DNA of 64,000 nucleotides from Apostichopus japonicus (lineage: Eukaryota; Echinodermata; Holothuroidea; Aspidochirotida; Stichopodidae). Location: the NCBI RefSeq assembly GCF_037975245.1, contig NC_092578.1, forward strand, positions 2,661,001-2,725,000. Reading direction: 5' to 3'. Shown here piece after piece: positions 1-16,500 of the stretch. A program made the translations under genes and the position numbers. Under the pieces are notes generated by a model, which ran no database searches, had not been told where the DNA came from, and worked only from the letters and a program-made list of their open reading frames with translations. Each line of letters opens with the position of its first letter. Within the stretch, counting starts at the first letter, position 1.

Positions 1-1470
1 TCGGATGTAGTCATACCTGTAAAATTTTGTTCAGATTAAAGGAATGAAAACAATACTCTAAATGTTCAGTAAACTACATTTAAAATGTTTGATAAACTGA
101 CACAATCATTCTGTATGGTTAATTGTCAATCTAACGGACTGTTTCTTGTTGTTGTAGTTTGTTACCAATCTAAATAGACTGAATAATGCGTTGCATTGCA
201 CCTATAGTTGCATGCGAAATTGCAGAGAGTAACGGAACTGGTTGCGAAGATGCTATTATCGTTATGCATTGAGTTTTGATTATATATTATTAAGCTTTTG
301 TGACGTCAGAGAATTTGACGAGACAAAGTGGAATCAATTTTAAACGTCTGCAGGGATTACATAATCGTAAAAGCCAAATGTCCATATCATAGGATAAGTC
401 ATATTACTTTGCCGATTGGAAATGGCAGTGTACTTATGAACACCTCTTCCCCCACCACTCCCCCTTCTCATTTTATGAAGGCTACTATCACAATGAGGAA
501 TTTAAACGCACCATTGTTATCGTTCCTTGCGACCCCCTCTCGAAACCGATAAACCCAGCGCGCATTGCACCCTCTACACATTAACTAATAAACACATAGC
601 AATACCTACACACTATATGCAAGAAGGAAAAAACAAGAACATGAGCACTATATTCCCACCCCTCCATCCGTCTGTGGAAGAAAACTGAAGAAAAAAAAGA
701 CCCGTCTTTATCAAACCCTAAGTAAACAGTCTAAAGCCTTGATAATTAACTTATCATTCTATAAGCCGTCATGTTTCATTGTCATCGATATCACCATGAT
801 GATCTACACACACACACACACACACACACCCACACACATACGGACACACACAAGAAGAAGAAAAAAAACCCATGCAAGGCAGAGAGATAGAGAGAGTGCG
901 AACTTCCGTTTGAAACAAACGGATGTACGCCAAAGCCTAGTGAAGCGGTTAGCTTTGCATTCAGTCGGGGACTACACGAGATTCAAATTCATTCACCGAG
1001 ACGCAGTGCGTGTTCACCTTTGGTCGCCGATGACAGATCTGTCTTCTATTATTAATCTTTACCATCATAAACCTCCTGTGTTCATAGAGGGGATAATTTC
1101 AGAGTTCGAATCTCCAGTATAACTCTCTCTTTTTCTCTATCTCCACCTACGTGACTTTTGTTTTTGGCAGGAGCACACAGTAAGCTATCTCTCTCTCTCT
1201 ATTCTACGGATTTTCTCTACCTTCAACAAACTTTTTCTTGCTTTTTCTTTTTTTCAAACTGTTCCAAAGTTTTTTGGCTGTCTGTGTTGTGTACGGGGCA
1301 AGTCTCTCTTGAGATTGGAAAGACTTTCGTAGTCAAACCTATGAGCTGTCAGTGGAATTGTAATGTGGTTTCTATCCTGCTGCGTAGGTTTGAGACACTA
1401 ATTAAATTCAACTTAACTGCCCCCATACTGCTCTACAGCTGAGTTTTTTTTCTGGTTCTATTTTCTGCAG
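1..1470. promoter_or_regulatory. twist upstream region, probable promoter and 5' UTR
   Basis: No protein gene is supported here. A consensus cAMP-response-type site, TGACGTCA, lies at about 301-308. A (CA)n microsatellite lies at about 806-839, and pyrimidine-rich CT tracts at about 1120-1250. A strong splice acceptor (pyrimidine tract ending TTTTCTGCAG) ends at 1470. A plausible donor, CACACAG followed by TAAGC, lies near 1179-1181. Together these suggest that the 5' UTR of twist is spliced, with a small intron at about 1180-1470. The transcription start is not identified. Confidence 0.4.
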
Positions 1471-1730
1471 GTGCGACTTGGAGTGGGTCTGTTGTGTTTG
1501 AGCCAAATCAGCGAGTCTGGCGGCCGGACGTCGCGGGTGCGCCGGCTGAGTACTACCACCACCGCAACCCACAGCACAGGGTTCCTCAACTAACTCCCTT
1601 CCACAGTCGTAGTTCTTGTGCCTTCGCGGAAACCCCATCTGAGTGCGTAACCTCCAGCAAGGTTTTCGATACAATCTGGAACACACAGTCTTCGACTGCA
1701 GTCTCCTTTCAGCAGTGTTCTAAAATTAAG

Positions 1731-2285
1731 ATGGAACCTAGAGAGTTTTCTCCTAGCAGTGACGGAAGCTATTCGGATTCTATGAGTTTGACGGGATCCG
1801 ATCTGAAACGGGATCCAGAATTGTCTCCAACAGCTTACGAAGACGACTTACAAAATCGTAAAAGGAAATATCGATCCTCGGACGGCGAAGATACAGAATC
1901 GCTTACGGGCGACGACACGGCGGGGAAACGCCGTAGTAGAGGCGGCAAGTGTAGACGGAAAGGTTCGCAAAGTTTTGACGACGTACAAAATCAACGCTGT
2001 ATGGCGAATGTACGAGAAAGACAACGTACACAGAATCTGAACGATGCATTTTCAAATCTAAGAAAAATTATCCCGACGCTTCCTTCAGATAAACTCAGCA
2101 AAATACAGACATTAAAATTGGCTTCGAGGTATATAGATTTTTTGTATCAAGTGCTGGGAAGCGACGAGAAAGATCAGAAGATGGCCGGTAGTTGTAGCTA
2201 TATGGCCCACGAACGGCTTAGCTATGCTTTCAGTGTCTGGAGGATGGAGGGTGCATGGAACAGTATGTCATCCTCAGAACGGTGA
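1731..2285 (+). CDS. twist: Twist-family bHLH transcription factor, complete coding sequence in one exon
   Basis: Twist is a nuclear bHLH factor that dimerises with E proteins, binds E-boxes and drives mesoderm and mesenchyme specification. The start is the first ATG of the frame at 1731, giving 184 aa (human TWIST1 has 202). The acidic, serine-rich N-terminus holds two basic clusters at about residues 43-46 (RKRK) and 66-70 (KRRSR), probably nuclear-localisation signals. The bHLH domain is residues 89-141: basic region [19 protein letters not shown], then helix 1 with [20 protein letters not shown]. The C-terminal WR (Twist box) motif, [17 protein letters not shown] (160-176), is nearly identical to vertebrate Twist and separates it from other bHLH families. 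The protein ends SSSER. The frame is also open upstream to 1494 but has no ATG there, so that part is taken as 5' UTR. A donor 28 bases after the stop implies a 3' UTR intron, as in vertebrate TWIST1. Confidence 0.97.
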   Translation: MEPREFSPSSDGSYSDSMSLTGSDLKRDPELSPTAYEDDLQNRKRKYRSSDGEDTESLTGDDTAGKRRSRGGKCRRKGSQSFDDVQNQRCMANVRERQRTQNLNDAFSNLRKIIPTLPSDKLSKIQTLKLASRYIDFLYQVLGSDEKDQKMAGSCSYMAHERLSYAFSVWRMEGAWNSMSSSER

Positions 2286-2313
2286 CAGGAACATGTCTCC
2301 TCCGATATGTAAG
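2286..2313 (+). other. Start of twist 3' UTR ending at a splice donor
   Basis: Immediately after the twist stop codon the exon continues to ATATGTAAG, followed by the strong donor GTAAGAG at 2314. Vertebrate TWIST1 also has its single intron in the 3' UTR. The receiving exon is not proved; a candidate is annotated at 22161. Confidence 0.6.
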
Positions 2314-6346
<4,033 letters not shown>

Positions 6347-9300
6347 CTACCAGGATGTAAGAGACCACAGGGACTCGCACAACTCTTTAAGTTGTGATGA
6401 CCTCTGACCCTTACTATGCCTAACTGTTATCTTGCCAGGAAATAAATACACCAGTGCATGAGAGGAGGTGAGAGACAGGACTGATTGATCGTGTCGATAG
6501 GGGTACATGTGATTCAAGAAGATAGATGTAAAGATTAGCATCGTTTGGACACTTCAAATGGGACCCCCTCCCCACCCCCCACCCACACCCTCCCCCACGT
6601 TCAAATCATATCCCCTCCTGGCAACGGAAATGAACACCAGTATAAATAAACCGATACAGCTATTTATACACGCTGTGCGTGTAGGCCTATATACAATAAT
6701 ATAAAGCTGGCCATTCTCTGATTGTTACTCCTTGATTGAATTTCCCCAACCTTGCCCACCTTGACTTAGAGGGTGGCCAAGCTCCTGATTTACAGTCATA
6801 GCTACTATCGAACAAAATGGACGAAAGCAATTTATCTCAATCTGGTGATGCAGATGTATCATTAGCTGCTAATCCAACGTTTGTGAATGTCACACAACCT
6901 GTCAACACAAGTCTGGGAAAAGTGCTTGCCCCTGCCATATGTATGATCTCTTTTGTTCAGGATCATGTAAATGTGGCAATGTGTATTCGTATAGTCTGAG
7001 GTTTCTCTCCCATGCTGCTCCATATCTAATCCTACTGGTGACATTGGACAGAACATTGGCAGATGGCTTCTTGAGAGGTGTTGAAGTAACTGGATCAGGA
7101 GTATCTGTAGAGATTACATAAAACAATAGTTACTAGATTGCAAGTATCCTGCTATAGCTTCTATGGCTGTGACTAAAAATATACAGTACCTTTTGTTTAG
7201 AACTTATCACACTTATGCAGCACTGGAAACTGATATTTCAATTTAAATGGTGTCATTGAGTTTAGAGGACATTGAAGTTACAAGTATGTTGGTGAAACCA
7301 AGACCACCCTCAAGAAGCAGTTCTAGTCACAAGTCAATACCATGAAAATGGAGACTCCAGTAGGGGAACACTTTCAGCTCCCCAATCATACCATTAAAGA
7401 CATGTCCCAACAGGTAACTAACTTCGTAGACTAACCATCTCAGACACAGTACACCACAGCAGAGATAGAGAGAGTGGACGGAGTGCCCTAGCACCATTCA
7501 ACTGAATGGGCTCAATATACAGGAAGGACATGACTAACTTTATCCTGCTCCATCTCTGTATTCTGCTATAGTTTATTTGCCCTCTCTCCTTACTTAATCC
7601 TCGCTTTGTACTCCACAGTTTATCTAAATACCTCTGCTTTCACTGACTCCTTTTGTTCAATACACCATTAACTTCTTTCTTTGTGTTCACCATGTCCTCT
7701 CTGCTCCAGGCTCTATTGTGTCTCTTTAATTTACTGTTACTAGTCAGTTTGCCTCTAAAGAAGATCCTGATAATATCAGGCCCACTTACTTTTATAAATT
7801 CTCATACACATGTATGCTTTTTAGTGGATGAGCAATATGCTACCATCTTTTTCTTTTCTTTTGGAATTTAATGAGAATGAAATTGTATTATTTTTCTGAT
7901 CACACCAGATCAGATAAGATTAGCACTGCTCTTCCAGTCTGTAATTCATGCAAGGATAAACATATAAATTTACCTTCTCCTTCCTGAGTGTCAACTGATC
8001 TTTCTGTGGTGACAGCCGCTGAGAATGCCTCTGTTTGACTTTCAGCATCTTTCCGGAAAAGATGCATTTGAAACCTATACAATGAAACAAAAAAAATTGT
8101 CTGTAAATCATATAACTGAAATAGTAATTTTACTGTACACCCCAAGCTTAATTGTATGCGTAATGAATCTGGTAATGACCAAATCATTACAAACATACAT
8201 GTTTTTATCATACCTACCCAAGAAAAAATATGAAAGAGAAAAGTAACAAACAAACACTTAGGCAGATTTCAATAATAACATATTGTTAACCCACATTGAT
8301 TTAAACCCAGATAAGGATGAGATATTCTTTCATACTCTTCTTCAACATATCCATAAACCGCGGTACCTTTCAAGAATTGTAAGGATAATTTTGTGTTGCC
8401 CAACTGCTTGCCCAACAACTTGAGCTAACATGTCAATGTAAAATTTACTATGTAAACTTCCTGTCTTAGTGAACTGATTGGTTTCATATCGCTAAAAGAT
8501 GTCCAGTCTTTTGATCAAAGTTTGATGTACACTCATTATTTACCTACTGTGTAAACTTCCTGTTTATGTGAGCAGTTGGTTTCATGAGTGAGAATTGAGA
8601 TGCTAGCTTACTCCATGACACCATTGTGAAAAATTCCTGTTTACATGAATAGCTTGATTTCAGACTACCATTAATTTAACGCTAGATTACTCTCCACAAG
8701 AGATAGTTTCGGCCACCAAATTTAATAGATATTATAAATTTTTGAACACTAAACATCAGATCATTCACAAGAAGCTGAACAAAAACAAGCATAGTACTGA
8801 CTATATATAAAAAATATGATAACTTAGCGCAGCATCATAAAGTATGAGCATCAGGCCTACACAAAAAAAACTGGTACTTTCTTACCTCCAGGCATGGCTA
8901 TATAAAGGTTTATAAAGGTATAGCTATATGTACTAATATGGTCCCTCAATTTGTGAGGCTAATTTACCTAATTTCTTGCATAGCAGTTGGGTTCCTTCAA
9001 AAATCCCAAACACAGAAATGTACACATGATTGCTGGAATATTGGACAGACAGTCAGTAGATAACAGTATAACACCCTGTTGCCCACATGAACCATTAAAA
9101 CTTGATTGCATATATGCTGGCTGTGGCTGACCTTAGAAAAACATAAGGTCTAGTTGCATACGCAGCGGTGTGAAAACATGTGAATCAGTTAGTAGTGATT
9201 CTAAATTATTTATGTATAGTAGATGCATTATTTTTATAGGAAAAATTGCAGGTTCATGTGGTTGTACTTGTACAGCACAGTAGGCCTTCCTCACTGGTGT

Positions 9301-10758
9301 ATATTACAAAATTAGGGAATACAGTTACTATGAACACTAAATTCAGATACTTATTACTAATACTATAGGCCTTAGTCCTATGTTATATGCCTAGTTAATT
9401 ATGACTGGGCATAGGTGAGGCTTTTCTTTCAAATGCTCATTCACAAGAATTATTCCTCAAACAAGGACAGCTGATAACAATTTAGAACCTGGAGGGGTGG
9501 GGATGAACAGATCACCTAGGCCTAGTGGTTAGAAAATATATTTCCATCAATTTGTTGAGGCAAAAAAACAGTTTACTTTTTGGTGATGAGAAGGCCCAGC
9601 TTTCCATGGCATAAATATGAGGAGTGAAACTAAAGACCCCCAGTCCCTGTCAGTCTTCTTTAGGAAGGATATTTTAATTTTTAACTGTATACAGTACAAA
9701 GTGGCTATTCTTACGACTAGTTGTAAGAATAATTTCCGACTACGCATGGGCAGTTGCTATTTTTATGATTAGGAGTACTAATTTTACGACGAGGAGTAAC
9801 AATAACTTCCGGTTAGGGTTAGGATTGAGGTTTAGGGTTATGTTTAGGGTTAGGGTTACCCCTACTACATGCGCAGTTGCTTTATTTACTTTACTGCACT
9901 TGAATTTGCCTTTGTCGTAAGAATAGTTTATAAATAATTGTTACGACTAGTAGTCGTAAGAATAGCCACGGCCTATACAGTATCCTCATGACAAGCATTC
10001 ACAAACAGTGATGATGATGACTCAGTAATACAACTTACTGCTATTTTGTGCTAGGATAAGTATGATAAGGTTAGCATACGCTAGGTCCATTGGAAAAATA
10101 ATGAATGATAGGCCTAGTTACAAAGCCTAGGCTCATCAAATCATGTATGTTACAAATACAATAGCATAGACACTGCAAAGTTCGAACACCTAAGCCTTAA
10201 AATACCCCAAAAACTATCTTCATTTTATTGACAGATATGTACGTACATACTTGCGCACGGGTCATTTTGGAGAGGAAATAACTGTAGCTTCCTAGTTTTT
10301 AGTGATATTGGCTTTCGCTTGTAGGTTATCATGGTGAAATTGTGTATTTCTTAGGGGTGTCCGAACTTTGCAGTTTTCTGTACTTCGCAATACTGACAGT
10401 TACCTAGGACAATACCCTGTAGTACTACTATGTACTAGTATTACCCTATACAGTTTTAGCCTAGCTTAGCAAATCATTACCTTTTTGTGTGATCCTGAAG
10501 CAAATGTTCTGCGAAATCTGCGTTGCTAACAGAAGTCAATTCGTGGACATGTTTGTAGAGCTCTTTCTCCATTTGCCAGTTTACGTAGGAACGTAGAAGA
10601 TAGATCTTCGTGGCATCTCTTCGTCGCTGTTGTTCCTTTGCACTGCTGTTTTTGTCAGGTCCATGCAACAATGGCTTTCCTCTACTTGAACCTACGCTCG
10701 TTCCAGGATAAGGTCGTTTTCTTTCGCCCGATTCTCCTTGCCCTGATCCCTTTTCCAT
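6347..10758 (-). CDS. Unrecognised three-exon gene, 151-aa basic protein
   Basis: Three exons splice with exact phase: 10758-10481 (278 nt), 8074-7974 (101 nt) and 6423-6347 (77 nt), 456 nt in all. Donors are AAAAAG/GTAATG and GGAGAAG/GTAAAT; acceptors end TATAG and AACAG. I chose the first ATG, MEKGSGQGESGERKRPYPG. Residues 1-45 are charged and low-complexity. Residues about 48-95 form a compact helical-looking block (RDATKIYLLRSYVNW, then NADFAEHLLQDHTKRF). It faintly resembles short conserved blocks seen N-terminal to zinc fingers or THAP-like DNA-binding domains in animals; that is an impression, not an identification. A Ser/Thr-rich segment (ESQTEAFSAAVTTERSVDTQ) follows. The last exon encodes RHSKGQRSSQLKELCESLWS, then LTSW and a stop. 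There is no signal peptide or membrane segment. The gene lies antisense inside the presumed twist 3' UTR intron. A CACGTG E-box about 230 bases upstream of the ATG (near 10985) may be part of its promoter. Confidence 0.68.
6542..6800. other. Intron 2 sequence of the minus-strand gene
   Basis: Unique-looking sequence with a C-rich run near 6565-6595. No gene seen. Confidence 0.4.
7279..7433 (+). pseudogene. Decayed Penelope-like retroelement, GIY-YIG endonuclease fragment
   Basis: One frame reads YKYVGETKTTLKKQF, stop, then ETPVGEHFQLPNHTIKDMS, then a further stop. The tyrosine-valine-glycine-glutamate-threonine motif and the TPVGEHF...NH block match the C-terminal GIY-YIG region of Penelope-like and related retroelements. 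In-frame stops show it is dead. Degraded related sequence probably extends from about 6800 to 7560, including AEIERVDG near 7460. It lies in intron 2 of the minus-strand gene, in the opposite orientation. Confidence 0.55.
8447..8680. repeat. Degenerate tandem repeat, three copies of about 75-100 bp
   Basis: The phrase TGTAAACTTCCTG, followed about 15 bases later by GGTTTCA, recurs near 8450 and 8550. A weaker third copy begins near 8622 (GTGAAAAATTCCTG ... GATTTCA). The copies are diverged, so the array is old. It lies in intron 1 of the minus-strand gene. Confidence 0.5.
9701..9969. mobile_element. MITE with 19-bp perfect terminal inverted repeats and a TTAGGG-rich core
   Basis: The left end GTGGCTATTCTTACGACTA (9701-9719) is perfectly inverted at 9951-9969. 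The arms hold further CGTAAGAATA motifs. The centre carries telomere-like GGTTAGGGTTAGG repeats (about 9811-9860). There is no coding capacity, so this is a non-autonomous element of about 269 bp. The target-site duplication is unclear. It lies in intron 1 of the minus-strand gene. Confidence 0.8.
10172..10374. mobile_element. Short MITE with terminal inverted repeats, perhaps Tc1/mariner-type
   Basis: The left end ACTGCAAAGTTCGAACACC (from 10172) is matched by the inverted right end ending at 10374 (reverse complement ACTGCAAAGTTCGGACACC). About 203 bp with no coding capacity. TA dinucleotides lie just outside both ends, which would fit a TA-targeting transposase, but the exact boundaries are uncertain. 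Confidence 0.7.
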
Positions 10759-10879
10759 GATTGTCACTATACTCTAGTCTAATCGAATGTATTTGTACGA
10801 AAATCGTACAGTATTCTTTACTCAAAAGGCACACAAACAACAAACTATCGCGTACGAAAATCCTTTGCGGTAAACAGCA

Positions 10880-11060
10880 CAATAATCTGAAATGCTGTGT
10901 TATAACATTATGTGTGCATGGGTACGGGCTTGTTACGCATACGCTTGCCTGTGCTATTCACTGATCTAAATTTGCCACCGAGGTCACGTGAGTTTTCGGG
11001 GTCCCATTAAACCTCGCTGAAACCTCGAAAATGCCAGCGCCCTCTAAAAAAAGTCTACGA
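10880..11060 (-). promoter_or_regulatory. Probable promoter of the minus-strand three-exon gene
   Basis: A locally CG-richer stretch just upstream of the first coding exon. It holds the palindromic E-box CACGTG near 10985 and several CG dinucleotides in otherwise AT-rich surroundings. No TATA box is seen. Assignment rests on position only. Confidence 0.3.
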
Positions 11061-13431
11061 GCGATATCGCCTTTAATCGAAGTATCAAAATTATTTCTCG
11101 TATAAAGCATATATAATACGAACCATTGTCAAAAAATGTAAACTAAATGGATCGTTTTGTATTTTATACTGTCTAAAAACACAGCAAAGGTTTGGGGAAA
11201 TTATTTCGGGAATGAATTTGTTATACTCCATTAAAACAGTAAACAAAATAGTGGCATTGTTAATTAAAACATCAAACATATTTCTGGTATTATAATTATA
11301 TCTAGTAATGTTCTTAAAGCCTATATAGAATATGTTTTATATTTCATAATTTTTCTTCTAATTCTGCAATAATTTGACTTGAGCATAGAACTATAGTTTA
11401 AAAAAAAAAATGGACATTTGTCAAATTTATTCATATATCCGAATCTGGCATTTTGTCTTTACTCCTCTCACCAATGAACGATTTATTTTTATAGTTCTCT
11501 AATGACAAATGATAACCATTTACTGTCCAAAGTTGCCAACCGAGTATTTAGTGAACTTAATAATAATTAATTGCTCACACAAACAAATTAACACACGACA
11601 AACAAAGAAGTAAACAAACAAAAATTAACAAGCAAGCCAATTGGAACAATTATTTCTATCATATGCAATGCTATAGGCTGTTAGAAAGAGCCCTCATGTT
11701 CCAAATGTTGTTAGAGATACAATTTTCAGCTCGTAATGGTAATCTTTCAAGGAATTTCGGAGACAGGAAAAATATTTTTGCCTTCACTTTTGAGCAAATG
11801 AATCTCTGTCGCATCCGTTGTATTGTGAACCTGAGATTCAAAGGCAACGTATACACAAAGTGGACCATTCTGTACTTGTTGGTTATATAAAACCTACAAA
11901 CTGTTGCTATCATGAATTGAAGTATTCTAGGAGTATAGACTCTAGGTATCAGGGTCATAAGGAGTCACATCACACTCTATCAATTTTTCTCTCTCATTCC
12001 TCCGAGGACTAGTATAATTTTCAACTTAGTTCTATTTTCACTCGAAGAAAAAGAGAAAGAAAAAAACAGAATAAAAGTAGATTAAGTAATCTATATTGGA
12101 AATTACTTGTCTAATTGGATCTCTCACCGCCACAGAAGTGGCCGACATTGACTTTTTTTACTACTTTTATACTTTTATTTCAAATATTTCTTTCTGAAAA
12201 GCTTGCCGGAAATATGACTTTTTGTTTTTTTGTAAAACAGTTGAACAATTTCTTTCTTGGATTTGCCCACTCATTAAGGCTAAATCTCCTTAATCCTTGC
12301 TTCGTCAACACCGCGTATACCGCCTTTGTCAGGAGTGAACCAACCACAACCCTGACTCTGGGTTTTGTTTTAGTCGATGTTTAGGATTTCTTTCGTCGAT
12401 GTCTTTTTCCTCCGGCGGTTTCTGATCCCTTCAAACTATAGGGAGTTTTAACTCCCTGATCAAACCTGCCCAGAGAGTTCACATGGCAATTCCATGTCAA
12501 CAGAGAGTATATACAGAACACTGGTTCCACGAATGATGGAATGAACAGGCTACAGATACGACATTGCAAGGAGACGTTTGATGTACAGGTTTATGTGTAG
12601 GTGTGAGAGGGTGGTGACCCAAATGTATTATAATACCACGGTCGAAGGGATTCAAATATCTTGGAGGGGGGGTGGGGGAGGGGGAGAGGAGAGACCTTAT
12701 TCACAAGCTGACACAATTTAATCATTTGAATAATTTAATCATTGAATCACAATTGAATCAGTTTTTGAAATATTTTTGAAGAGCCGCCCCTTCTCAGTCG
12801 CCTATGGAAAACGTGACCCCTGAAACTACAGTGAGACTGCACGTCTTTTGGCTTAAGTAAAGACCTATCGGTTTGGAGGCCTAAAACCGGTTTTAACCGA
12901 AATAACCGATTTGCATGATTGGAAACCCTTGCCCCTTCATCTCGCACCCCCCTCCCCCTGTACAGAACTTGACCTCACCATGCTGGGAAGAAATAGAGTT
13001 TTCAACCATCCCTGCTATATGAAAGTTGGAGAACAGACAGTGTGGGAGGGGGTTGGGAGATTGAGAGGGAGGGGAGGAGGGATGTCTGTATTATTTATCT
13101 TCCCTTTAACATGTAAAATACATAATTAGATACCCCTATGATCATATGGTATAAAGAGAACACAAATGCAACATTAACTGAGAAGAAGTACTGTAGGTAA
13201 CACATGCATGGTAGGAGGATTATTGCAAACAGAATTTTCTCTTGACTTTGAATGAAGATTCGAAAAGCAATACTATAACCTTGTGTTAATTAGATTCAAT
13301 AAAATTAATAAATGGAGAGGCCATACAAAGCCCATGAGCTTAAAGTGGCAGTATATATTCCAGCCGATCGAAAGGCACAAGGCCATATAGTGTACAGTAT
13401 ACATGTGCATCCATTAATGTAGATGGCAACG

Positions 13432-13531
<100 letters not shown>

Positions 13532-16500
13532 GTGTGGGTGTATATATGTGTGTATATGTAGTTATGTGTGTGTATGTACTTCCATTAATGTGCTGAGTAA
13601 ATCAACCTTCTGCATGCACTATAGATACTTTACTGTACTATATCGTCTATCTGATGTACGTGAGTGTTACATAAAAAGAATAATGGTAATCGCGGCTTAA
13701 ATGAAAAATTGACGACAGGTGTCTAATTAACATTGACGGTAATGTTCAGGGAACAATAGGTCCCTACTACCCTGACTCCACTGAGAATTGGTTTACGATC
13801 CTAACTTTGCAGGCTAACCCAGTCATATATAAGCAAACGATCTCTTCTGAACCACCTGGTTTCTAAATTCTTCCATGATTCATCATCACTAAACATTACA
13901 TTACACAATCATAAGAGAGAGAGGGTGATAGAGGGGGGGGGGAGATAGAGGGGGAGGGAGATATAGGGGGTGGGGTGGAGATAGATGAGATAGAGGGAGA
14001 GAGAAAGGACAACAGCCTAAATCCGGTAGAAAGTAAATTATGCATTTTGCATTAATTTTTATATAGTCTGGATTTATGTCACTCGAACGAAGATATTACT
14101 TAATGTCACTTTATCGCTCTCGGAATGGTGAAATTCTGCAATGTAATTACATTTTTTTTTTGCAAATAACCCCTCCCCTCTCCCCCTCCCCCAAAATGAA
14201 ACGTAACATTTCATTTGTGGGACACCATTGTTTCTATTATTGGATTGAATAGTTGAAAACGCGTTGCTTATAGAAATAGTATATATATAAGCCTATATCC
14301 CTTAATTAAAATGGATGGTTTTATCTAATTACGTGTACATTTTGTCAGGGTTAAGGTGACATAGAGTTACAACACATCGTAAAATATATCGAAGAAAGAC
14401 ACTTTTCAACAACATTTTATTTTTACGTATATCTTCGTTGCTAAATAACACAATAGAAGACAAAGAAGAACTATTATCGTATACTCTTTGCCAAAATGAA
14501 ACAGCGTGAAAATAAAATTAAAGTAAAAATTAAAATATATAAAATTGTAGCCTATACAACTGACTCTCTAAACTAGGTCATCCTCAGTTTACTGTAGTTA
14601 CTGAACTGAATTTTGACAAACGCGATCAGACTGACTTCAAAGTTTGGGTTGAATAAATATTACTTTGTTAATTTGTTTTTATTTTGTCATTTTCTTTCAT
14701 TGTTTTTGTTTTCTCTGGTTTCTCCGTTCTTTGCGAGGATATTAGGAGATATGAGGATAGGGTTTGCATTAAAATCTGTAATAAACAGTTAGATGTTTCT
14801 CATGAATAAGGACCTGGCAGCACCCTGTTGGGTATATCATCGTATACCTGCCAATGTTATAAGTATAGGTTTCCTCTTTGTATGGCACCTTTCTATGAGT
14901 TCATGTATCTCAGCCTTTGTCGTTTTGATGGACAAGTCAGTGACTGACTTAATGGCAGGAAGTATTTCTGACAGACTAGCTGTTAATAATGGGTACAACA
15001 ATCGAACGTATAGACTGCCGTATATAACACTTCTTGAAATAGAATACAAGCACGGAGAGAACAAGCATAAAATGATTAGGGGCATAGCTGGGACCGAAGT
15101 AGTGTTATTAACCCCTAGATGGTAGTCTTTACTGTTACCGTATAACACTCGATCGGGGAGGGGGTTGTATCGAAGGACATTTTGGTAACAGTTGTATAAT
15201 AAATAATAATAAATGGAGTTATCGTGGGCTCCGATGTTCATAAAGCGATTATTTGATTTCGTAAGGTTTGAAAAAAGGGTTTGTTTGTATAGGCTACGTA
15301 ATTACTGGATGTACCCACATTCCATAACTGAATCTGCTTTACCCCAGGACTTGGAAGGATTAAACTTTGACTCATTCGGATAAACATGTGGTAGAAACAA
15401 AAACATACCGTAAAAAAGGTCCGGTTTTTGCCAAGCAACATATCCCAATTGTTTAGTTAGAAAAGATATTTACACAACATTTTGGAACGAAAAAATCTGT
15501 ACGGGAATTTCCGTACAAAAATTTCCGTACAATGAAAATCGTATAGCAGATGTTGTTGGATTTCCACAATATCATTGTTATCCCGTCTTGTGAGCAATAT
15601 ATACTTCAGAGAGTAGACAAACCAGTAACAGTGAATTCACTTGTGAGGATGAACGGCAATTAGCACACGTAATTATAACTGAGTATTTCAAAGAAGACAA
15701 TGGCGGTTGTAACGTCACTACATACTATCGCAATTTATACACCTGAACTGTACCACAAAGCTATTACGTAATAGCTCTATGAACTGACAATAGGTTAATT
15801 GTTTTCTCTTTCTTATGTTTTTTTTGCACTGACGTCACAATAGATGTATATAAAATTTTAAAGAAATCTGTGACCGTACTTATAGGTTTCAACACAGACA
15901 TCGACACTCAATGAACAGATCTATCACAATTTCATAGCAGATATCACCAGCCTAACCTACTTTGCATATAAGAATCGGGTTGGTAACTGCTACAGCGTCG
16001 TGAACTGTTTTAGGCTACAAATTAAGAGCTTATAGTGTATACTTTAAGTTAGATTGCTGAGATCGGAAGCAAAGTGATGTATTCAGAACAGATGCTTGAA
16101 AGGCAGGTGTTTCAATTCGATTTTGGTTATTTATTTTTCATGCTATTCGATGGTAACATTCTATAACAAAATAAGGTCCTTAGCATGAGTACCTATAACC
16201 CAGATTTACTTTAAAAATTGAAATGAAAGAAGTCAAAACATTTGTAAATTATGTTATTTTTTATGTTTGCTTCTGATTAATACACTTACGACTATAAGAA
16301 AATAATGTCTGAGCTACGAAATGTTGACAATTGAATGGAATCCATTATTTACTGCTTCAGTAATTTTGATTCCGTCTAAAAATCTAGACATATATGTTAA
16401 TTTGATCAATTCTTTAAATTTAAAGCAATTCTTGGTAGAACTGGTCAAATTGCCGACTAATCGCAAAAGCATGTTTTAACTTTTATAATTTATCATAATC

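Noticed and set aside
1408-1686. 92-codon minus-strand frame
   Set aside because: Shadow of the twist 5' UTR exon on the other strand.
9811-9860. Interstitial telomere
   Set aside because: Only a few imperfect TTAGGG units inside a MITE with clear inverted ends.
14793-15241. Overlapping 110- and 134-codon frames on both strands
   Set aside because: No recognisable domain, no splice partners, and composition like surrounding intron.
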